A DNA stretch of 64,000 bases from Rhizobium leguminosarum (GTDB lineage: Bacteria; Pseudomonadota; Alphaproteobacteria; Rhizobiales; Rhizobiaceae). The stretch spans positions 2,666,001 to 2,730,000 of the forward strand of contig NZ_CP016286.1 in assembly GCF_001679785.1 (NCBI RefSeq), written 5' to 3'. Below are positions 8,599 to 17,930 of this stretch, in pieces (position 1 is the stretch's first letter; each line of letters begins with the position of its first letter). The translations under genes were made by a program, and so were the position numbers. Below the pieces are notes generated by a model, which was not told where the DNA came from, ran no database searches, and saw only the letters and a program-made list of their open reading frames with translations.

Positions 8599-9177
8599 TC
8601 AACCGATCTTGATTTTGGTATCGGACACAAATGAAAAGGTCGGGATTGCCAGGTTCTCCGGCGCAGGACCTTTGCGAATGCGGCCAGCCGTGTCGTAGAC
8701 CGAGCCATGGCAGGGACAGAACCAACCATTGTATTCGCCGGCCTGGCCGAGCGGTACGCAGCCGAGATGCGTGCAGGTGCCGATCATGACGATCCAGTTT
8801 TCCTTGTCCTTGCCGCCCGAACGGTCAACACCCGTTGCCTGAGCGTCGGCGGGAAGGTTTGCATTGCGCGCGATCGGGTCCTTGAGATCCGACAGCGGAA
8901 CATCGGCTGCGGCCGTCACTTCTTCCGGGGTGCGATTGCGGATGAAGATCGGTTTGCCGCGCCATTTGACCGTCAGCGACATGCCGGGTTCCAGGCTGGC
9001 AACGTCGACTTCGATTGAGGCGAGAGCGAGCGTCGAAGCGTCAGGACGCATCTGATCGATGAACGGCCAAGCGACCGCGACGGCGCCGACGGCGCCCGCC
9101 ATACCAGTGGTGAGATAAAGGAAATCACGGCGAGTGGGTTCGCCCGTGCCCTCGCTTGTCGTTTCGTGTTCGCTCAC
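8599..9177 (-). CDS. petA: Rieske iron-sulfur subunit of the bc1 complex
   Basis: The Rieske subunit takes an electron from ubiquinol in the Qo site. The 192-residue protein has a Tat-like N-terminal anchor (TRRDFLYLTTGMAGAVGAVA) and both 2Fe-2S ligand boxes, CTHLGC and CPCHGS. I chose the GTG at 9177 because an AGAGG site lies 9-13 bases upstream and the length matches the family. An ATG three codons earlier would abut that ribosome site. First gene of petABC. Confidence 0.95.
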   Translation of the reverse strand: MSEHETTSEGTGEPTRRDFLYLTTGMAGAVGAVAVAWPFIDQMRPDASTLALASIEVDVASLEPGMSLTVKWRGKPIFIRNRTPEEVTAAADVPLSDLKDPIARNANLPADAQATGVDRSGGKDKENWIVMIGTCTHLGCVPLGQAGEYNGWFCPCHGSVYDTAGRIRKGPAPENLAIPTFSFVSDTKIKIG

Positions 9178-9460
9178 GGCTAACATCCTCTGCGCAATTT
9201 TCGCGGAATTCCGCCCTACCCCTCTACCGGCGAATCTCTCTAGACACAATTCGGCCATAGATTCCCCAGCAATCCGGCGCGTTCTATGCTTGATCGCAAA
9301 TTATGTCCAGCCTTGGCAAGGGGATGAGGGCACAATGTCGCGGGAAATTTCGGATGAATTTTTTAAGGCAAACACACGCTTGCCGTTATGTTGCATTGCA
9401 ACAAAAAAGCCCTCGTGATAGGCGCAGTCCAAGCCATGCCAGCGAGCCGGACCGGAGCGG

Positions 9461-10393
9461 ATGAGAGACACGATTTTTTGCGTATTCAGCGTTCTTACGA
9501 CGCTCGTTCTCGCCATTGTCTCCCTGCGATACGTCACCGATTTCTATCTGCTATCCTTCTTTTACAGCTTCCAGGTCCATCTGGCGGTGGCCGGCGCGGC
9601 GGCTTCCTTCGCAGCGCTTCTCGTCAAGCGGCACTGGTATGGCCTGCTGACGCTCGCGGTATCGGCGGTCCTTGCAGTCCATGGCATTGCGATGATGCGC
9701 GAATTCGTCGAACCATCAGTCGAAGAGAGCCGCCCGGCCCTCTTCAGGCTGATGTCCTTCAACATCGAGAACGATAATTTCGCAAACGGCCCTCACATCG
9801 CCGACATGGTCATCGCCTCAGGCGCCGACGTCGTCAACATCCTGGAGGCCGAACCGCTGCTGTCGGAACTGCCGCGGTTGTTGAAGACCTATCCCTATTA
9901 TATCGGCTGCGGCGTCGGCATGGAGCAATGCGATACGTTGGTGCTGTCGAAGCGTCCGCTGATCGAACCCCGAATCCGCAATCTCGGCCTGCTCTGGCGC
10001 AACCGGTTGACGATCTCGACGATCAATTTCGATGGCCAGAAGGTCAATTTCCTCGCCGCGCACCTGACCAAACCTTATTACGACGAGTTCCACGGCCTGG
10101 AGGTCTGGGATCTCGCGGAGGTCATCCCTACCCTTTCGGGACCGCTCGTTCTGGCCGGTGATTTCAATACGTCGATTCTCGCGCCCGACATGCAGTATCT
10201 CATGCGCACTCAAGGCTTGGGCACGGCATCGCTGGAGCCCGCGACATGGCCGATCCGCGCCGGCGCCTTCGGTATTCCGATCGATCATATCTTTACCCGC
10301 GCGCCGCTGCGGCTGAAATCGGTCCGCCGCATCGAGAACGGCTTCGGATCAAATCATTTTGGCCTCATGGCGGAATTCGTCGTCGACCCTTGA
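9461..10393 (+). CDS. Membrane-anchored endonuclease/exonuclease/phosphatase family protein
   Basis: A 310-residue protein with about three N-terminal membrane helices (residues 1-85) and a C-terminal EEP-fold domain. Metal-dependent phosphoesterase residues are visible: SFNIEND near the domain start (Asn and Glu), VLAGDFNTS (Asp and Asn) and the terminal GSNHFGLMAEF (His). This topology puts the catalytic domain in the periplasm or on the membrane face. The substrate is unknown. Its 3' end overlaps the 3' end of the opposing ABC transporter gene by 45 bp. Confidence 0.85.
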   Translation: MRDTIFCVFSVLTTLVLAIVSLRYVTDFYLLSFFYSFQVHLAVAGAAASFAALLVKRHWYGLLTLAVSAVLAVHGIAMMREFVEPSVEESRPALFRLMSFNIENDNFANGPHIADMVIASGADVVNILEAEPLLSELPRLLKTYPYYIGCGVGMEQCDTLVLSKRPLIEPRIRNLGLLWRNRLTISTINFDGQKVNFLAAHLTKPYYDEFHGLEVWDLAEVIPTLSGPLVLAGDFNTSILAPDMQYLMRTQGLGTASLEPATWPIRAGAFGIPIDHIFTRAPLRLKSVRRIENGFGSNHFGLMAEFVVDP

Positions 10394-12262
10394 GCCTGCA
10401 TCCTCATCCGTAGCAAGGAAGCCGCCGGACTGGCGCGCCCAAAGTTCGGCATAGAGCCCGCCGTGGCGAAGCAGTGCATCATGGCTGCCTTCCTCGATGA
10501 TCCGTCCGAGATCGACGACGATCAGCCGATCGAGCGCGGCGATCGTCGACAGCCGATGGGCGATCGCAAGCACCGTCTTGCCTTCCATGATCCGGTGGAG
10601 ATTGGACTGGATCGCTTCTTCCACTTCCGAATCGAGCGCCGACGTCGCCTCGTCGAGAACGAGGATCGGCGCGTCCTTCAGCATGACGCGGGCAATGGCG
10701 ATACGCTGCCGCTGCCCGCCGGACAGTTTGACGCCGCGTTCGCCGACATGCGCATCGAAACCTCTGCGGCCCTGCTGATCCTGCAGGCGTTCGATGAAGT
10801 CGATGGCTTCGGCGCGCCTGGCCGCCTCGACCAGCCCCTCCTCGCCGGCATCGGGCCGCCCGAACAGGATGTTGTCGCGCACCGAACGATGCAGCAGCGA
10901 GGTGTCCTGGCTGACGACGCCGATCTGCATCCTGAGAGATTCCTGCGTCACGGCTGATATATCCTGGCCGTCGATCAGAATACGGCCGTCCTGAATATCG
11001 TAGAGGCGCAATAGCAGGTTCATCAGCGTCGATTTCCCGGCGCCCGAACGGCCGACGATCCCGACCTTTTCGCCCGGGCGGATGGTCAGCGAGAAATTCT
11101 CGACGACCGGCTGGTGGCCCTTGCCGTAGCGGAAGGAAACATTGTCGAAACGGATGCCGGGCTGCCGGATCACCAAGCTCCTCGCATCGGTCCGGTCGAC
11201 GAGCCCCAGAGGCTGGGAGATCAGCTCGGCGGCGTTCTGGATGGTGCCGAGGTTGCGCATGATGCCGTTGAATTGCGTCATCAACCGTCCGAGCAGGAAA
11301 TTCAGCCTGAGCACCAGCGCCAGCGAAAACGCCACCGCACCCGAGCTGATGAGGCCGCGCAGCCAGAGATCGACGCTCAGGCCCGCCATCGTCACGATCA
11401 TCAGGCCGGAAAGCAGCGCCATCGAGGCCCTGACGCCGGTGATGAACCGCGTGAATCGCAACACCGTATCCTGATAAATATCGAAGCCTTGCCGCATGTA
11501 GCGGTCGGTCTCCTCGTCGCGTGCAAACAGCTTCAGCGTCTGCATGTTGCTGTAGGAATCGACCATCCTGCCGTTCAGCATCGATCCGGCTTCCGCCGTT
11601 TCGCGGGAATGATGGCGGATCCGCGGGACGAAGTGGCGGGCAAGCAGGCTGAAGGCGCCAAGCCAGAACAGCACGACAGCGGCAAGGGAAAAGTCCAGCC
11701 GGGCGACGAGCACGAGCGTCGTTACGGCATAGATGCCGACGAACCAGACGCTTTCCATCAGCGAGGTGACGAGATCGCCGGTGGCCTGTCCCGCCGACCA
11801 GACCTTGGTGACGATGCGTCCGGAAAAATCGGTCTGGAAGAACGACAAGGATTGCCTGGAGACGTGGAGATAGGATTGCCAGCGTGCGAGATTGTAAAAA
11901 CCCGGCGTGATCACCTGCTGGTCGACGAGCGCGATAAGGAAGGCGATGACGAAGCGCACGAGCCCGATGAGGGCGAGCATGCCGAACAGCTCGCCGCCAT
12001 GGGCAGCGAGAAGGCCGCTCCAGCCGGCCCCCGGCGTGATGCTGCCGAGGATATCGACGAGCCGCCCGACGAACCAGAAGAGCGCTGCCTCGATCGCCGC
12101 CGACGCGCCGCCGAGAACAAGCATGGCGATGAACGGCGTCCTCGCCTGGCCGATATAGAACCAGATGAAACCGAGCGTCGAGCGCGGCGGCTGGAGATTG
12201 GCGCGTGGGCGGAACGGATCGATCCAGGTTTCGAACCGGCGGAGGATGGGGCTTAAGAACAT
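10349..12262 (-). CDS. ABC exporter, fused permease/ATPase, first copy
   Basis: A 637-residue half-transporter of the ABC type 1 exporter class. Six membrane helices (about residues 40-320) precede an ATP-binding domain with Walker A GRSGAGKS, signature LSGGQRQR, Walker B ILVLDEATSALD and H-loop AHRLST. It shares its domain layout and the C-terminal motif RQSGGFL with the ABC gene at 13360-15216, so the pair could be a heterodimer or a duplicated homodimer. The substrate cannot be assigned. Its last 15 codons are antisense to the upstream EEP gene. Confidence 0.9.
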   Translation of the reverse strand: MFLSPILRRFETWIDPFRPRANLQPPRSTLGFIWFYIGQARTPFIAMLVLGGASAAIEAALFWFVGRLVDILGSITPGAGWSGLLAAHGGELFGMLALIGLVRFVIAFLIALVDQQVITPGFYNLARWQSYLHVSRQSLSFFQTDFSGRIVTKVWSAGQATGDLVTSLMESVWFVGIYAVTTLVLVARLDFSLAAVVLFWLGAFSLLARHFVPRIRHHSRETAEAGSMLNGRMVDSYSNMQTLKLFARDEETDRYMRQGFDIYQDTVLRFTRFITGVRASMALLSGLMIVTMAGLSVDLWLRGLISSGAVAFSLALVLRLNFLLGRLMTQFNGIMRNLGTIQNAAELISQPLGLVDRTDARSLVIRQPGIRFDNVSFRYGKGHQPVVENFSLTIRPGEKVGIVGRSGAGKSTLMNLLLRLYDIQDGRILIDGQDISAVTQESLRMQIGVVSQDTSLLHRSVRDNILFGRPDAGEEGLVEAARRAEAIDFIERLQDQQGRRGFDAHVGERGVKLSGGQRQRIAIARVMLKDAPILVLDEATSALDSEVEEAIQSNLHRIMEGKTVLAIAHRLSTIAALDRLIVVDLGRIIEEGSHDALLRHGGLYAELWARQSGGFLATDEDAGSRVDDEFRHEAKMI

Positions 12263-12424
12263 GGAAGCGATATAGGCGGAATAACCGGACCGGCAAAGGG
12301 AATGAAAAGCGACCGAAACCTTATATTTTGGTAATTAATGGTAACATCGGCGGCATACCCATTGAATGCCCCCGAACCGGTCACAATCTCACGTTACGAT
12401 CGCGCTTTACCGGAGACCACTTCC

Positions 12425-12655
12425 ATGGAAACGAAAATGCTCGATGTGCATATTCCGCTTCCGCTTGCAGAAAGGCTGGATGCCTTGGCATTCGCCCTGG
12501 GGTTGCCGCGCGACGAGATCGTCGCCGAGGCCATTGCCACCTGGATCGATCAGGAGGAACACCGCCGCCTCGTCGCGCTGCGCACGATCGCCGCCGCCAA
12601 CACCATGGTGGTCGTCGAAACTCACCGCGTGATCGATTGGGCCGACAGTTTGTGA
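12425..12655 (+). CDS. Orphan ribbon-helix-helix protein
   Basis: A 76-residue protein with a CopG/RHH-like N-terminus (MLDVHIPLPLAERLDALAFALGLPRDEIVAEAIATW split over residues 5-40). Such proteins are usually antitoxins or small repressors. No toxin gene follows on this strand: the next genes are an opposing ParDE pair, so it looks like an orphan antitoxin or a repressor of the adjacent genes. The start at METKML is chosen over a longer frame from 12338. Confidence 0.65.
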   Translation: METKMLDVHIPLPLAERLDALAFALGLPRDEIVAEAIATWIDQEEHRRLVALRTIAAANTMVVVETHRVIDWADSL

Positions 12656-12690
12656 GCGGAAAAACAAGCTCCGCATGGTCGTCGCGGGCG

Positions 12691-13005
12691 TCAATCCTCG
12701 CCAAGAATACCGATAACATCCCGGCGGCCGTGCAGAACGCGCAAGATCGTAACTGCTTCACTCTCAACGATATAATAAGCGCGAATATCCTCGAAACCTG
12801 AAACAGGCCATGATCTAACGCCCGCCAAATGCGAATTGACAAATGTTTTAGGCGTGCCGGAATGAGGATAGTCGAGAAGGCGTGTGAAAGACTGCTCGGT
12901 CGCATGCAGGAACCGCAGACCGAGCTCCTCTCCACCATGCTCCGCAAGATAGGCAAGCTGTAACAGTATATCGTTGCGAGCTACCGGCTTGACTGTAAGC
13001 CTCAC
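12691..13005 (-). CDS. parE: ParE/RelE-superfamily toxin
   Basis: A 104-residue toxin of the ParE/RelE fold. The N-terminal helix region (VKPVARNDILLQLAYLAEHGGEELGLRF) is followed by LLDYPHSGTP and the C-terminal ITILRVLHGRRDV strand typical of ParE. ParE members poison DNA gyrase, but this is inferred from family. The start overlaps the 3' end of the antitoxin gene by 4 bp. Confidence 0.88.
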   Translation of the reverse strand: MRLTVKPVARNDILLQLAYLAEHGGEELGLRFLHATEQSFTRLLDYPHSGTPKTFVNSHLAGVRSWPVSGFEDIRAYYIVESEAVTILRVLHGRRDVIGILGED

Positions 13006-13271
13006 GGCGACTTCTTTTTACTCTGCGCGGCTAGCAACTGCGCGGCATCTTTTCTCAGATCGCTCCAGAATGCCGGCGTTGCCTCCATGGCATCACCCGA
13101 TGCCAGGCCCTCGAGCAGCAAAGCCTCGAGCCGCGCCTCGTTTTCGCGCGCCTGCGCATCACGAACGAGGCCGCGGAAATATTCGCTGACATTGCCATAG
13201 CCCTTGCTGGCCATCTGACTTTCGACAAAAGCCTTGAGGCTGTCTGGCAGTGAAATCGTCACGGTCGCCAT
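13002..13271 (-). CDS. parD: ParD-like ribbon-helix-helix antitoxin
   Basis: An 89-residue antitoxin: MATVTISLPDSLKAFVESQ with GYGNVSEYFRGLVRDAQ forms the ParD ribbon-helix-helix, followed by an acidic/helical tail that would bind the ParE groove. The ATG at 13271 gives the conserved MATVTISLP start. The pair sits between two paralogous ABC exporters and is transcribed in their direction. Confidence 0.88.
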   Translation of the reverse strand: MATVTISLPDSLKAFVESQMASKGYGNVSEYFRGLVRDAQARENEARLEALLLEGLASGDAMEATPAFWSDLRKDAAQLLAAQSKKKSP

Positions 13272-13359
13272 AGGCGATATCCTTGTTGAGACCAGGAAAT
13301 GTAGCACAGCTTCTTAATTGTTCTCAACAGTTAAGCAGGCCCGCAGGGAGGGCCGAGCT

Positions 13360-15216
13360 TTATTCCGCCGCCACTTCCGCTTCGTCGGCGTGATCGGAGA
13401 GGAAGCCGCCGGACTGGCGGTTCCAGAGGTCGGCATAGATACCGCCTGCTTCGATCAGTTCGCTGTGCGAGCCGGCCTCGATGATCCGGCCCTTGTCGAG
13501 CACGATCAGCCGGTCCATCTCCGTCAGCGTCGAAAGCCGGTGGGCGATGGCGATCACCGTCTTGCCCTCCATCAAGGCGAAGAGGTTTTCCTGGATCGCC
13601 GCCTCGACTTCCGAATCGAGCGCCGAGGTCGCCTCGTCGAGCACCAGGATCGGCGCGTCCTTCAGGAAGACGCGGGCGATCGCGACGCGCTGCCGCTGGC
13701 CGCCTGACAGTTTGACGCCGCGTTCGCCGACCTGCGCGTCGAGCCCCGCGCGGCCCTGCATGTCGACGAGGCCTTCGATGAACTCCCAGGCATTGGCGCG
13801 TTTGGCGGCCTCGATCACCTCGTCGTCCGTTGCTTCGGGACGGCCATAGGCGATGTTGTCGCGGATCGAGCGATGCAACAGCGAGGTGTCCTGCGTCACC
13901 ACGCCGATCAGCGAACGCAGGCTTTCCTGCGAGACGCCGGCGATATCCTGCCCGTCGATGGTGATGCGGCCGGTCTCCAGATCGTAAAAGCGCAGCAGCA
14001 GGTTCATCAGCGTCGTCTTGCCGGCACCGGAACGGCCGACCAGACCGACCTTCTCGCCTGCCTTGATGTCGAGAGACAGGTTGTCGATGACGCCCTTGCT
14101 CTTGCCGTAGTGGAAGCGGATGCGGTCGTAGTGGATCGCGCCCTTCTTCGCCGTCAGGGTGGGTGCGCCCGGCTTGTCGACGATGTCGTGCTGTTTGCTC
14201 ATCATCTCCATGCCGTCATAGACCGTCCCGATATTCTCGAACAGCGCCGAGACTTCCCACATGATCCATTGCGACATGCCGTTGACGCGCATGGCAAGAC
14301 CGATAGCGATGGCGATGGCGCCGACCGAGATCGCCCCGTTCAGCCAGAACCAGATCGACAGGCCCGAGATGACGAAGAGCGCAACGCAGTTGTTCACATA
14401 GACGAAGATGTGGAAGAGCGTCACCTTGCGCATCTGCTTGTGCACGGTCTGCAGGAACTCGTCCATGCCCTCCTTGGCATAGACCTCCTCGCGGCCCGCA
14501 TGCGAAAACAGCTTGACCGTCGCGATATTCGTATAGCTGTCGACCACGCGGCCCGTCATCATCGAACGCGCATCCGCCTGCGCCGCCGCGATCTTGCGAA
14601 GCCGCGGCACGAAATAGGCGACGATGCTGATATAGACCGCGAGCCAGACGAGGATCGGGATCATCAGCCGCCAGTCCGCCGCCGCAATCACGATGATCAT
14701 CGTCAGGAAGTAGGTGACGACATAGACGAAGACGTCGAGGATCTTCATCACCGTTTCACGTACGGCAAGCGAGGTCTGCATCACCTTGGTGGCGACACGC
14801 CCGGCAAACTCGTTGGCAAAGAACGACATGCTGTGGCGCAGCAGAAAGCGGTGCATCTGCCAGCGTGCGATCATCGGATAATTGCCGAGCATCATCTGGT
14901 GCATGATGAAAGACTCGAGCCCAGCCGTCAGCGGCAGGCCGACCAGCACCAGCGCCGCCATCCAGAAAAGCTTGTGGCCTTCTCTCTCCAGGAATGTGGC
15001 GCGGTCGGCATTGGTCAGCCAATCGACGATGTCGCCGAGGAACTGGAAGAGCGCCACTTCGCCGATAGCGATCAGCGCGGTCAGCACGGCCATCAGGCCG
15101 AGCCAGGGCGCAGCCGGCTTGCTGTAATGCCAGCAAAAGGCAAAGAGACCTTTCGGCGGGGCGACAGGGTCCTCGCTGGGAAAGGGATTGAGTCGCTGTT
15201 CGAACCAGCCAAACAT
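13360..15216 (-). CDS. ABC exporter, fused permease/ATPase, second copy
   Basis: A 618-residue type 1 ABC half-exporter. An N-terminal membrane domain (about residues 30-320) is followed by an ATPase domain with Walker A GRSGAGKT, signature LSGGQRQR, Walker B ILVLDEATSALD and AHRLST. The start at MFGWFEQRLNPF is preferred to an upstream frame with no membrane logic. It is a paralogue of the gene at 10349-12262, sharing the DTSLLHRSxRDNI and LWxRQSGGFL segments, with a ParDE pair between them. Substrate unknown. Confidence 0.9.
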   Translation of the reverse strand: MFGWFEQRLNPFPSEDPVAPPKGLFAFCWHYSKPAAPWLGLMAVLTALIAIGEVALFQFLGDIVDWLTNADRATFLEREGHKLFWMAALVLVGLPLTAGLESFIMHQMMLGNYPMIARWQMHRFLLRHSMSFFANEFAGRVATKVMQTSLAVRETVMKILDVFVYVVTYFLTMIIVIAAADWRLMIPILVWLAVYISIVAYFVPRLRKIAAAQADARSMMTGRVVDSYTNIATVKLFSHAGREEVYAKEGMDEFLQTVHKQMRKVTLFHIFVYVNNCVALFVISGLSIWFWLNGAISVGAIAIAIGLAMRVNGMSQWIMWEVSALFENIGTVYDGMEMMSKQHDIVDKPGAPTLTAKKGAIHYDRIRFHYGKSKGVIDNLSLDIKAGEKVGLVGRSGAGKTTLMNLLLRFYDLETGRITIDGQDIAGVSQESLRSLIGVVTQDTSLLHRSIRDNIAYGRPEATDDEVIEAAKRANAWEFIEGLVDMQGRAGLDAQVGERGVKLSGGQRQRVAIARVFLKDAPILVLDEATSALDSEVEAAIQENLFALMEGKTVIAIAHRLSTLTEMDRLIVLDKGRIIEAGSHSELIEAGGIYADLWNRQSGGFLSDHADEAEVAAE

Positions 15217-15602
15217 GAAATTGCTCCGAAACGTCAGCGTTCCGGCTCCCGGCTTCGCGCCATCCCAGCGCCATGCAAGCACATATGGGAACCGAACGTT
15301 CAAGGGGCGAGGCTGAGACAGCCGCACAATGGATCAAAAAAGGAAATTCAGGGAAGAAACCCGCACTATCGGCGGAAAATCGCACCGCTTGGCATCACGG
15401 CCGGGAGGCGCACATACAGCAAAATATTCATTCTGGCGCTCCTTGCTGGCGATTGAAGATATGCACCGATAACGCGAAAACGAGGAATTTTCCAGCCCTG
15501 TTGTGCCAAAAATTTCATCTCTTCGGGTCAAAACGCGCCCTGTTGCGCCGAAATCACAGTTGCATTAGGCCTTGAGCGGCGAAAGCAGGAAAACGGCGCA
15601 TC
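15217..15602. other. Divergent intergenic region
   Basis: A 386-bp gap between the divergent ABC exporter and trmL-like genes. It must contain both promoters, but I see no clean consensus pair, no large inverted repeat and no convincing small ORF. Confidence 0.5.
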
Positions 15603-16064
15603 ATGACTTCACTCAGACTGGCACTCTATCAGCCGGATATAGCAGGCAATACGGGCACCATCCTGCGTCTTGCCGCCTGCCTTGGCTTCGCGGTCGATCT
15701 GATCGAACCCGCCGGCTTCGACATCTCCGACCGCAACCTGAAACGAGCCGGCATGGACTATATCGCCGCCGCCGCCCTCACCCGCCATGTCAACTGGGAC
15801 CGCTTCGAGGCGTGGCGTCTGAGCACCGGCCGCCGCCTGATCCTCGCCTCGACAAAGGCTGCGGAGCGCTACACCGATCTTGCTTTCCGCCCGGACGATG
15901 TCCTGCTCTTCGGTCGCGAAAGCGCCGGCGTGCCGGACCAGGTGCATGAGAGCGCCGACGCCCGCATCCTGATCCCGATGATCGAAGGCCAGCGGTCGAT
16001 CAACGTCGCCGTCTCGGCCGCCATGATCGTCGGCGAGGCGATGCGCCAAACCGTCTGGGCCTGA
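15603..16064 (+). CDS. trmL: tRNA (cytidine/uridine-34-2'-O)-methyltransferase, TrmL-like
   Basis: A SPOUT-class methyltransferase expected to methylate the wobble-position ribose of certain leucine tRNAs. The 153-residue protein has the TrmL core layout: LALYQPDIAGNTGTILRLAACLGF at the N-terminus, VLLFGRESAGVP, and the knotted C-terminus IPMIEGQRSINVAVSAAMIVGEAMRQ. Length and motifs match E. coli TrmL (YibK). It appears monocistronic. Confidence 0.92.
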   Translation: MTSLRLALYQPDIAGNTGTILRLAACLGFAVDLIEPAGFDISDRNLKRAGMDYIAAAALTRHVNWDRFEAWRLSTGRRLILASTKAAERYTDLAFRPDDVLLFGRESAGVPDQVHESADARILIPMIEGQRSINVAVSAAMIVGEAMRQTVWA

Positions 16065-16203
16065 CGGACACCGGCGCTGGCGGAGAAAAGTTCGCGGAAT
16101 TGCCGATCCGCTCCTGAATATGTCGCAAAATAACGTTGTCTATCCGTCAAACCGGCGTATATTTATTAGCCGGGCAATCAAAAATTCAGTATTGGCCTCC
16201 ATG

Positions 16204-16221
16204 ATTCCAACAAGTTGGAAT
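16204..16221. promoter_or_regulatory. Perfect palindrome upstream of the Na/Pi cotransporter gene
   Basis: ATTCCAAC-AA-GTTGGAAT: 8-bp arms with a 2-bp spacer, 60 bp before the start codon at 16281. The size and position fit an operator for a dimeric repressor; the protein is unknown. Confidence 0.5.
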
Positions 16222-16280
16222 GGCCATGTGAGGAAAACCGCATTTCTCCAGATCCGTGAAAGAAGAATAAAAACAACAAA

Positions 16281-17927
16281 ATGGACTCTACAATCATCAT
16301 GATCAACCTGTTCGGCGCCGTGGCTCTGCTGCTGTTCGGCCTCGCCCAGGTAAAGGATGGCGTGTCCAGGGCCTTCGGCGCCCGCCTGAGAACAGGTCTG
16401 GCGACCGGCACACGCGGCAGCCTTCGTTCTTTCCTGTCAGGCCTCGTCGCAACCATCGCGCTGCAGAGCTCCACGGCAACGGCATTGATGACGGCCTCCT
16501 TCGTCGAGCGTGACCTGATCAAGCCGCGCATGGCGCAGATTGTCCTGCTCGGCGCCAATGTCGGCACCGCGATCACCGCCTGGATCGTGGCAACGGGCAT
16601 CGAATGGCTCTCTCCGCTTCTGATCCTTGCCGGGATCGTGCTTTGCCGCGGCCGTTCCAGCACCAGCCAGGGGGGCGGCACGGCGCTGATCGGCATCGGG
16701 CTGATGCTGTTGTCGCTGCACCTCCTTGGCCTTGCGACGGAACCGATGCGCGCCTCTCCCGCCCTTGCCGCCTTCATCGGCCTGCTGGACGGCGCCCTGC
16801 CCGTGGCCATGATCGTCTCGGCAGCACTTGCCTTCGCGTCCTCGTCGAGCCTTGCGGTGGTGGTGCTCATCCTGTCGCTCGCCTCGGCCGGCGTGGTCTC
16901 CGCCGAACTCGTCATCGTGCTCGTGCTCGGCGCCAATCTCGGCGGCGCAATACCGCCTGTCGTCGCGACATTGTCCGGCCCGGTTTCGGCTCGGCGCGTC
17001 ACTCTCGGCAATCTCGCCGTCCGCACGCTTGGCTGCCTCGTCGCCCTGCCGCTGGCCGGATATGGCGCGGAACTCATCCAAATGCTGCCCTTTGGTCCTG
17101 CCAAGCTGCCGGTCGACGCGCATCTTGCCTTCAACCTTCTGCTGGCGGCGCTGGCCTGGCCATTCTCCCGGCCGCTCGCCGCCCTGATGGCCAGGCTGGT
17201 GCCGGATCAGGCCGAGCCTGACAGCGCCCCGAAATATCTGGATGCGCAGGAGCTTTCAACTCCAGTCGTTGCCCTTGCCAGCGCCACCCGCGAGGTGCTC
17301 GGCGTCGGTGACCTGATCGAGCGCATGCTGATCCGTGTCTCCGAAGCCTTCGAGCGTAACGACGCATCGAAGCTTGCCGAGATATCCGCCCTCGAAGAGC
17401 GCGTCGACCGGCTGCAGCAGGCGGTGAAGGTCTATCTCTCGAAGCTCGGCCGCGAGGGTCTCAGCGACGAGAACGCCCGCCGCTCGATCGTCGTCATCGA
17501 TTACGCGATCAATCTCGAACATATGGGCGATATCATCGAGAAGGGCCTGGCGGAGCAGGTGGCGAAGAAAATCTCTCTCGGTTTAAAATTTTCCGAGGAC
17601 GGTCATCAGGAACTGCGCAAGCTGTTCGATCTGACGATCGACAATCTGCGCGTCGCCCAGACGATCTTCGTCACCCGCGATTTCAATCTGGCGCGCCAGA
17701 TGATGGAGGTAAAGGTCGAGGTGCGCCGGATGGAGAAACAGTCTGCCGAGCGCCACCTCGAACGCCTTCGTGACGGCCGCGCCGACAGCCTTCAGACGAG
17801 TTCGCTGCATCTCGACATGTTGCGCGACCTGAAGCGCCTCAACGCCCACATCGTGTCCGTGGCGCATCCGATCATGGATGAAAGCGGCCTGCTGATCGAA
17901 AGCCGCGTGCGCACCGCTGCGAAGTGA
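16281..17927 (+). CDS. Na/Pi cotransporter family protein with PhoU-like C-terminus
   Basis: A 548-residue membrane protein of the NptA/PNaS family, which imports phosphate with sodium. The family repeat appears twice: LVATIALQSSTATALMTASFV with LLGANVGTAITAW, then ALAFASSSSLAVVVLILS with LVLGANLGGAIPP. The C-terminal 200 residues are helical and charged (ALEERVDRLQQAVKVYLSKLG, DYAINLEHMGDIIEKG), like a PhoU domain. Regulation may act through the palindrome at 16204-16221. I found no convincing Pho box. Confidence 0.88.
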   Translation: MDSTIIMINLFGAVALLLFGLAQVKDGVSRAFGARLRTGLATGTRGSLRSFLSGLVATIALQSSTATALMTASFVERDLIKPRMAQIVLLGANVGTAITAWIVATGIEWLSPLLILAGIVLCRGRSSTSQGGGTALIGIGLMLLSLHLLGLATEPMRASPALAAFIGLLDGALPVAMIVSAALAFASSSSLAVVVLILSLASAGVVSAELVIVLVLGANLGGAIPPVVATLSGPVSARRVTLGNLAVRTLGCLVALPLAGYGAELIQMLPFGPAKLPVDAHLAFNLLLAALAWPFSRPLAALMARLVPDQAEPDSAPKYLDAQELSTPVVALASATREVLGVGDLIERMLIRVSEAFERNDASKLAEISALEERVDRLQQAVKVYLSKLGREGLSDENARRSIVVIDYAINLEHMGDIIEKGLAEQVAKKISLGLKFSEDGHQELRKLFDLTIDNLRVAQTIFVTRDFNLARQMMEVKVEVRRMEKQSAERHLERLRDGRADSLQTSSLHLDMLRDLKRLNAHIVSVAHPIMDESGLLIESRVRTAAK

Positions 17928-17930
17928 CGG

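Noticed and set aside
10349..10393. 45-bp tail-to-tail overlap of the EEP and ABC genes
   Set aside because: Short 3' overlaps of converging genes are common in compact genomes; no sign of regulation beyond this.
16065..16280. Pho box before the Na/Pi cotransporter
   Set aside because: Sequences such as TTGTCTATCCGTCAAAC only loosely resemble the two CTGTCAT repeats, and the 11-bp repeat spacing is not met.
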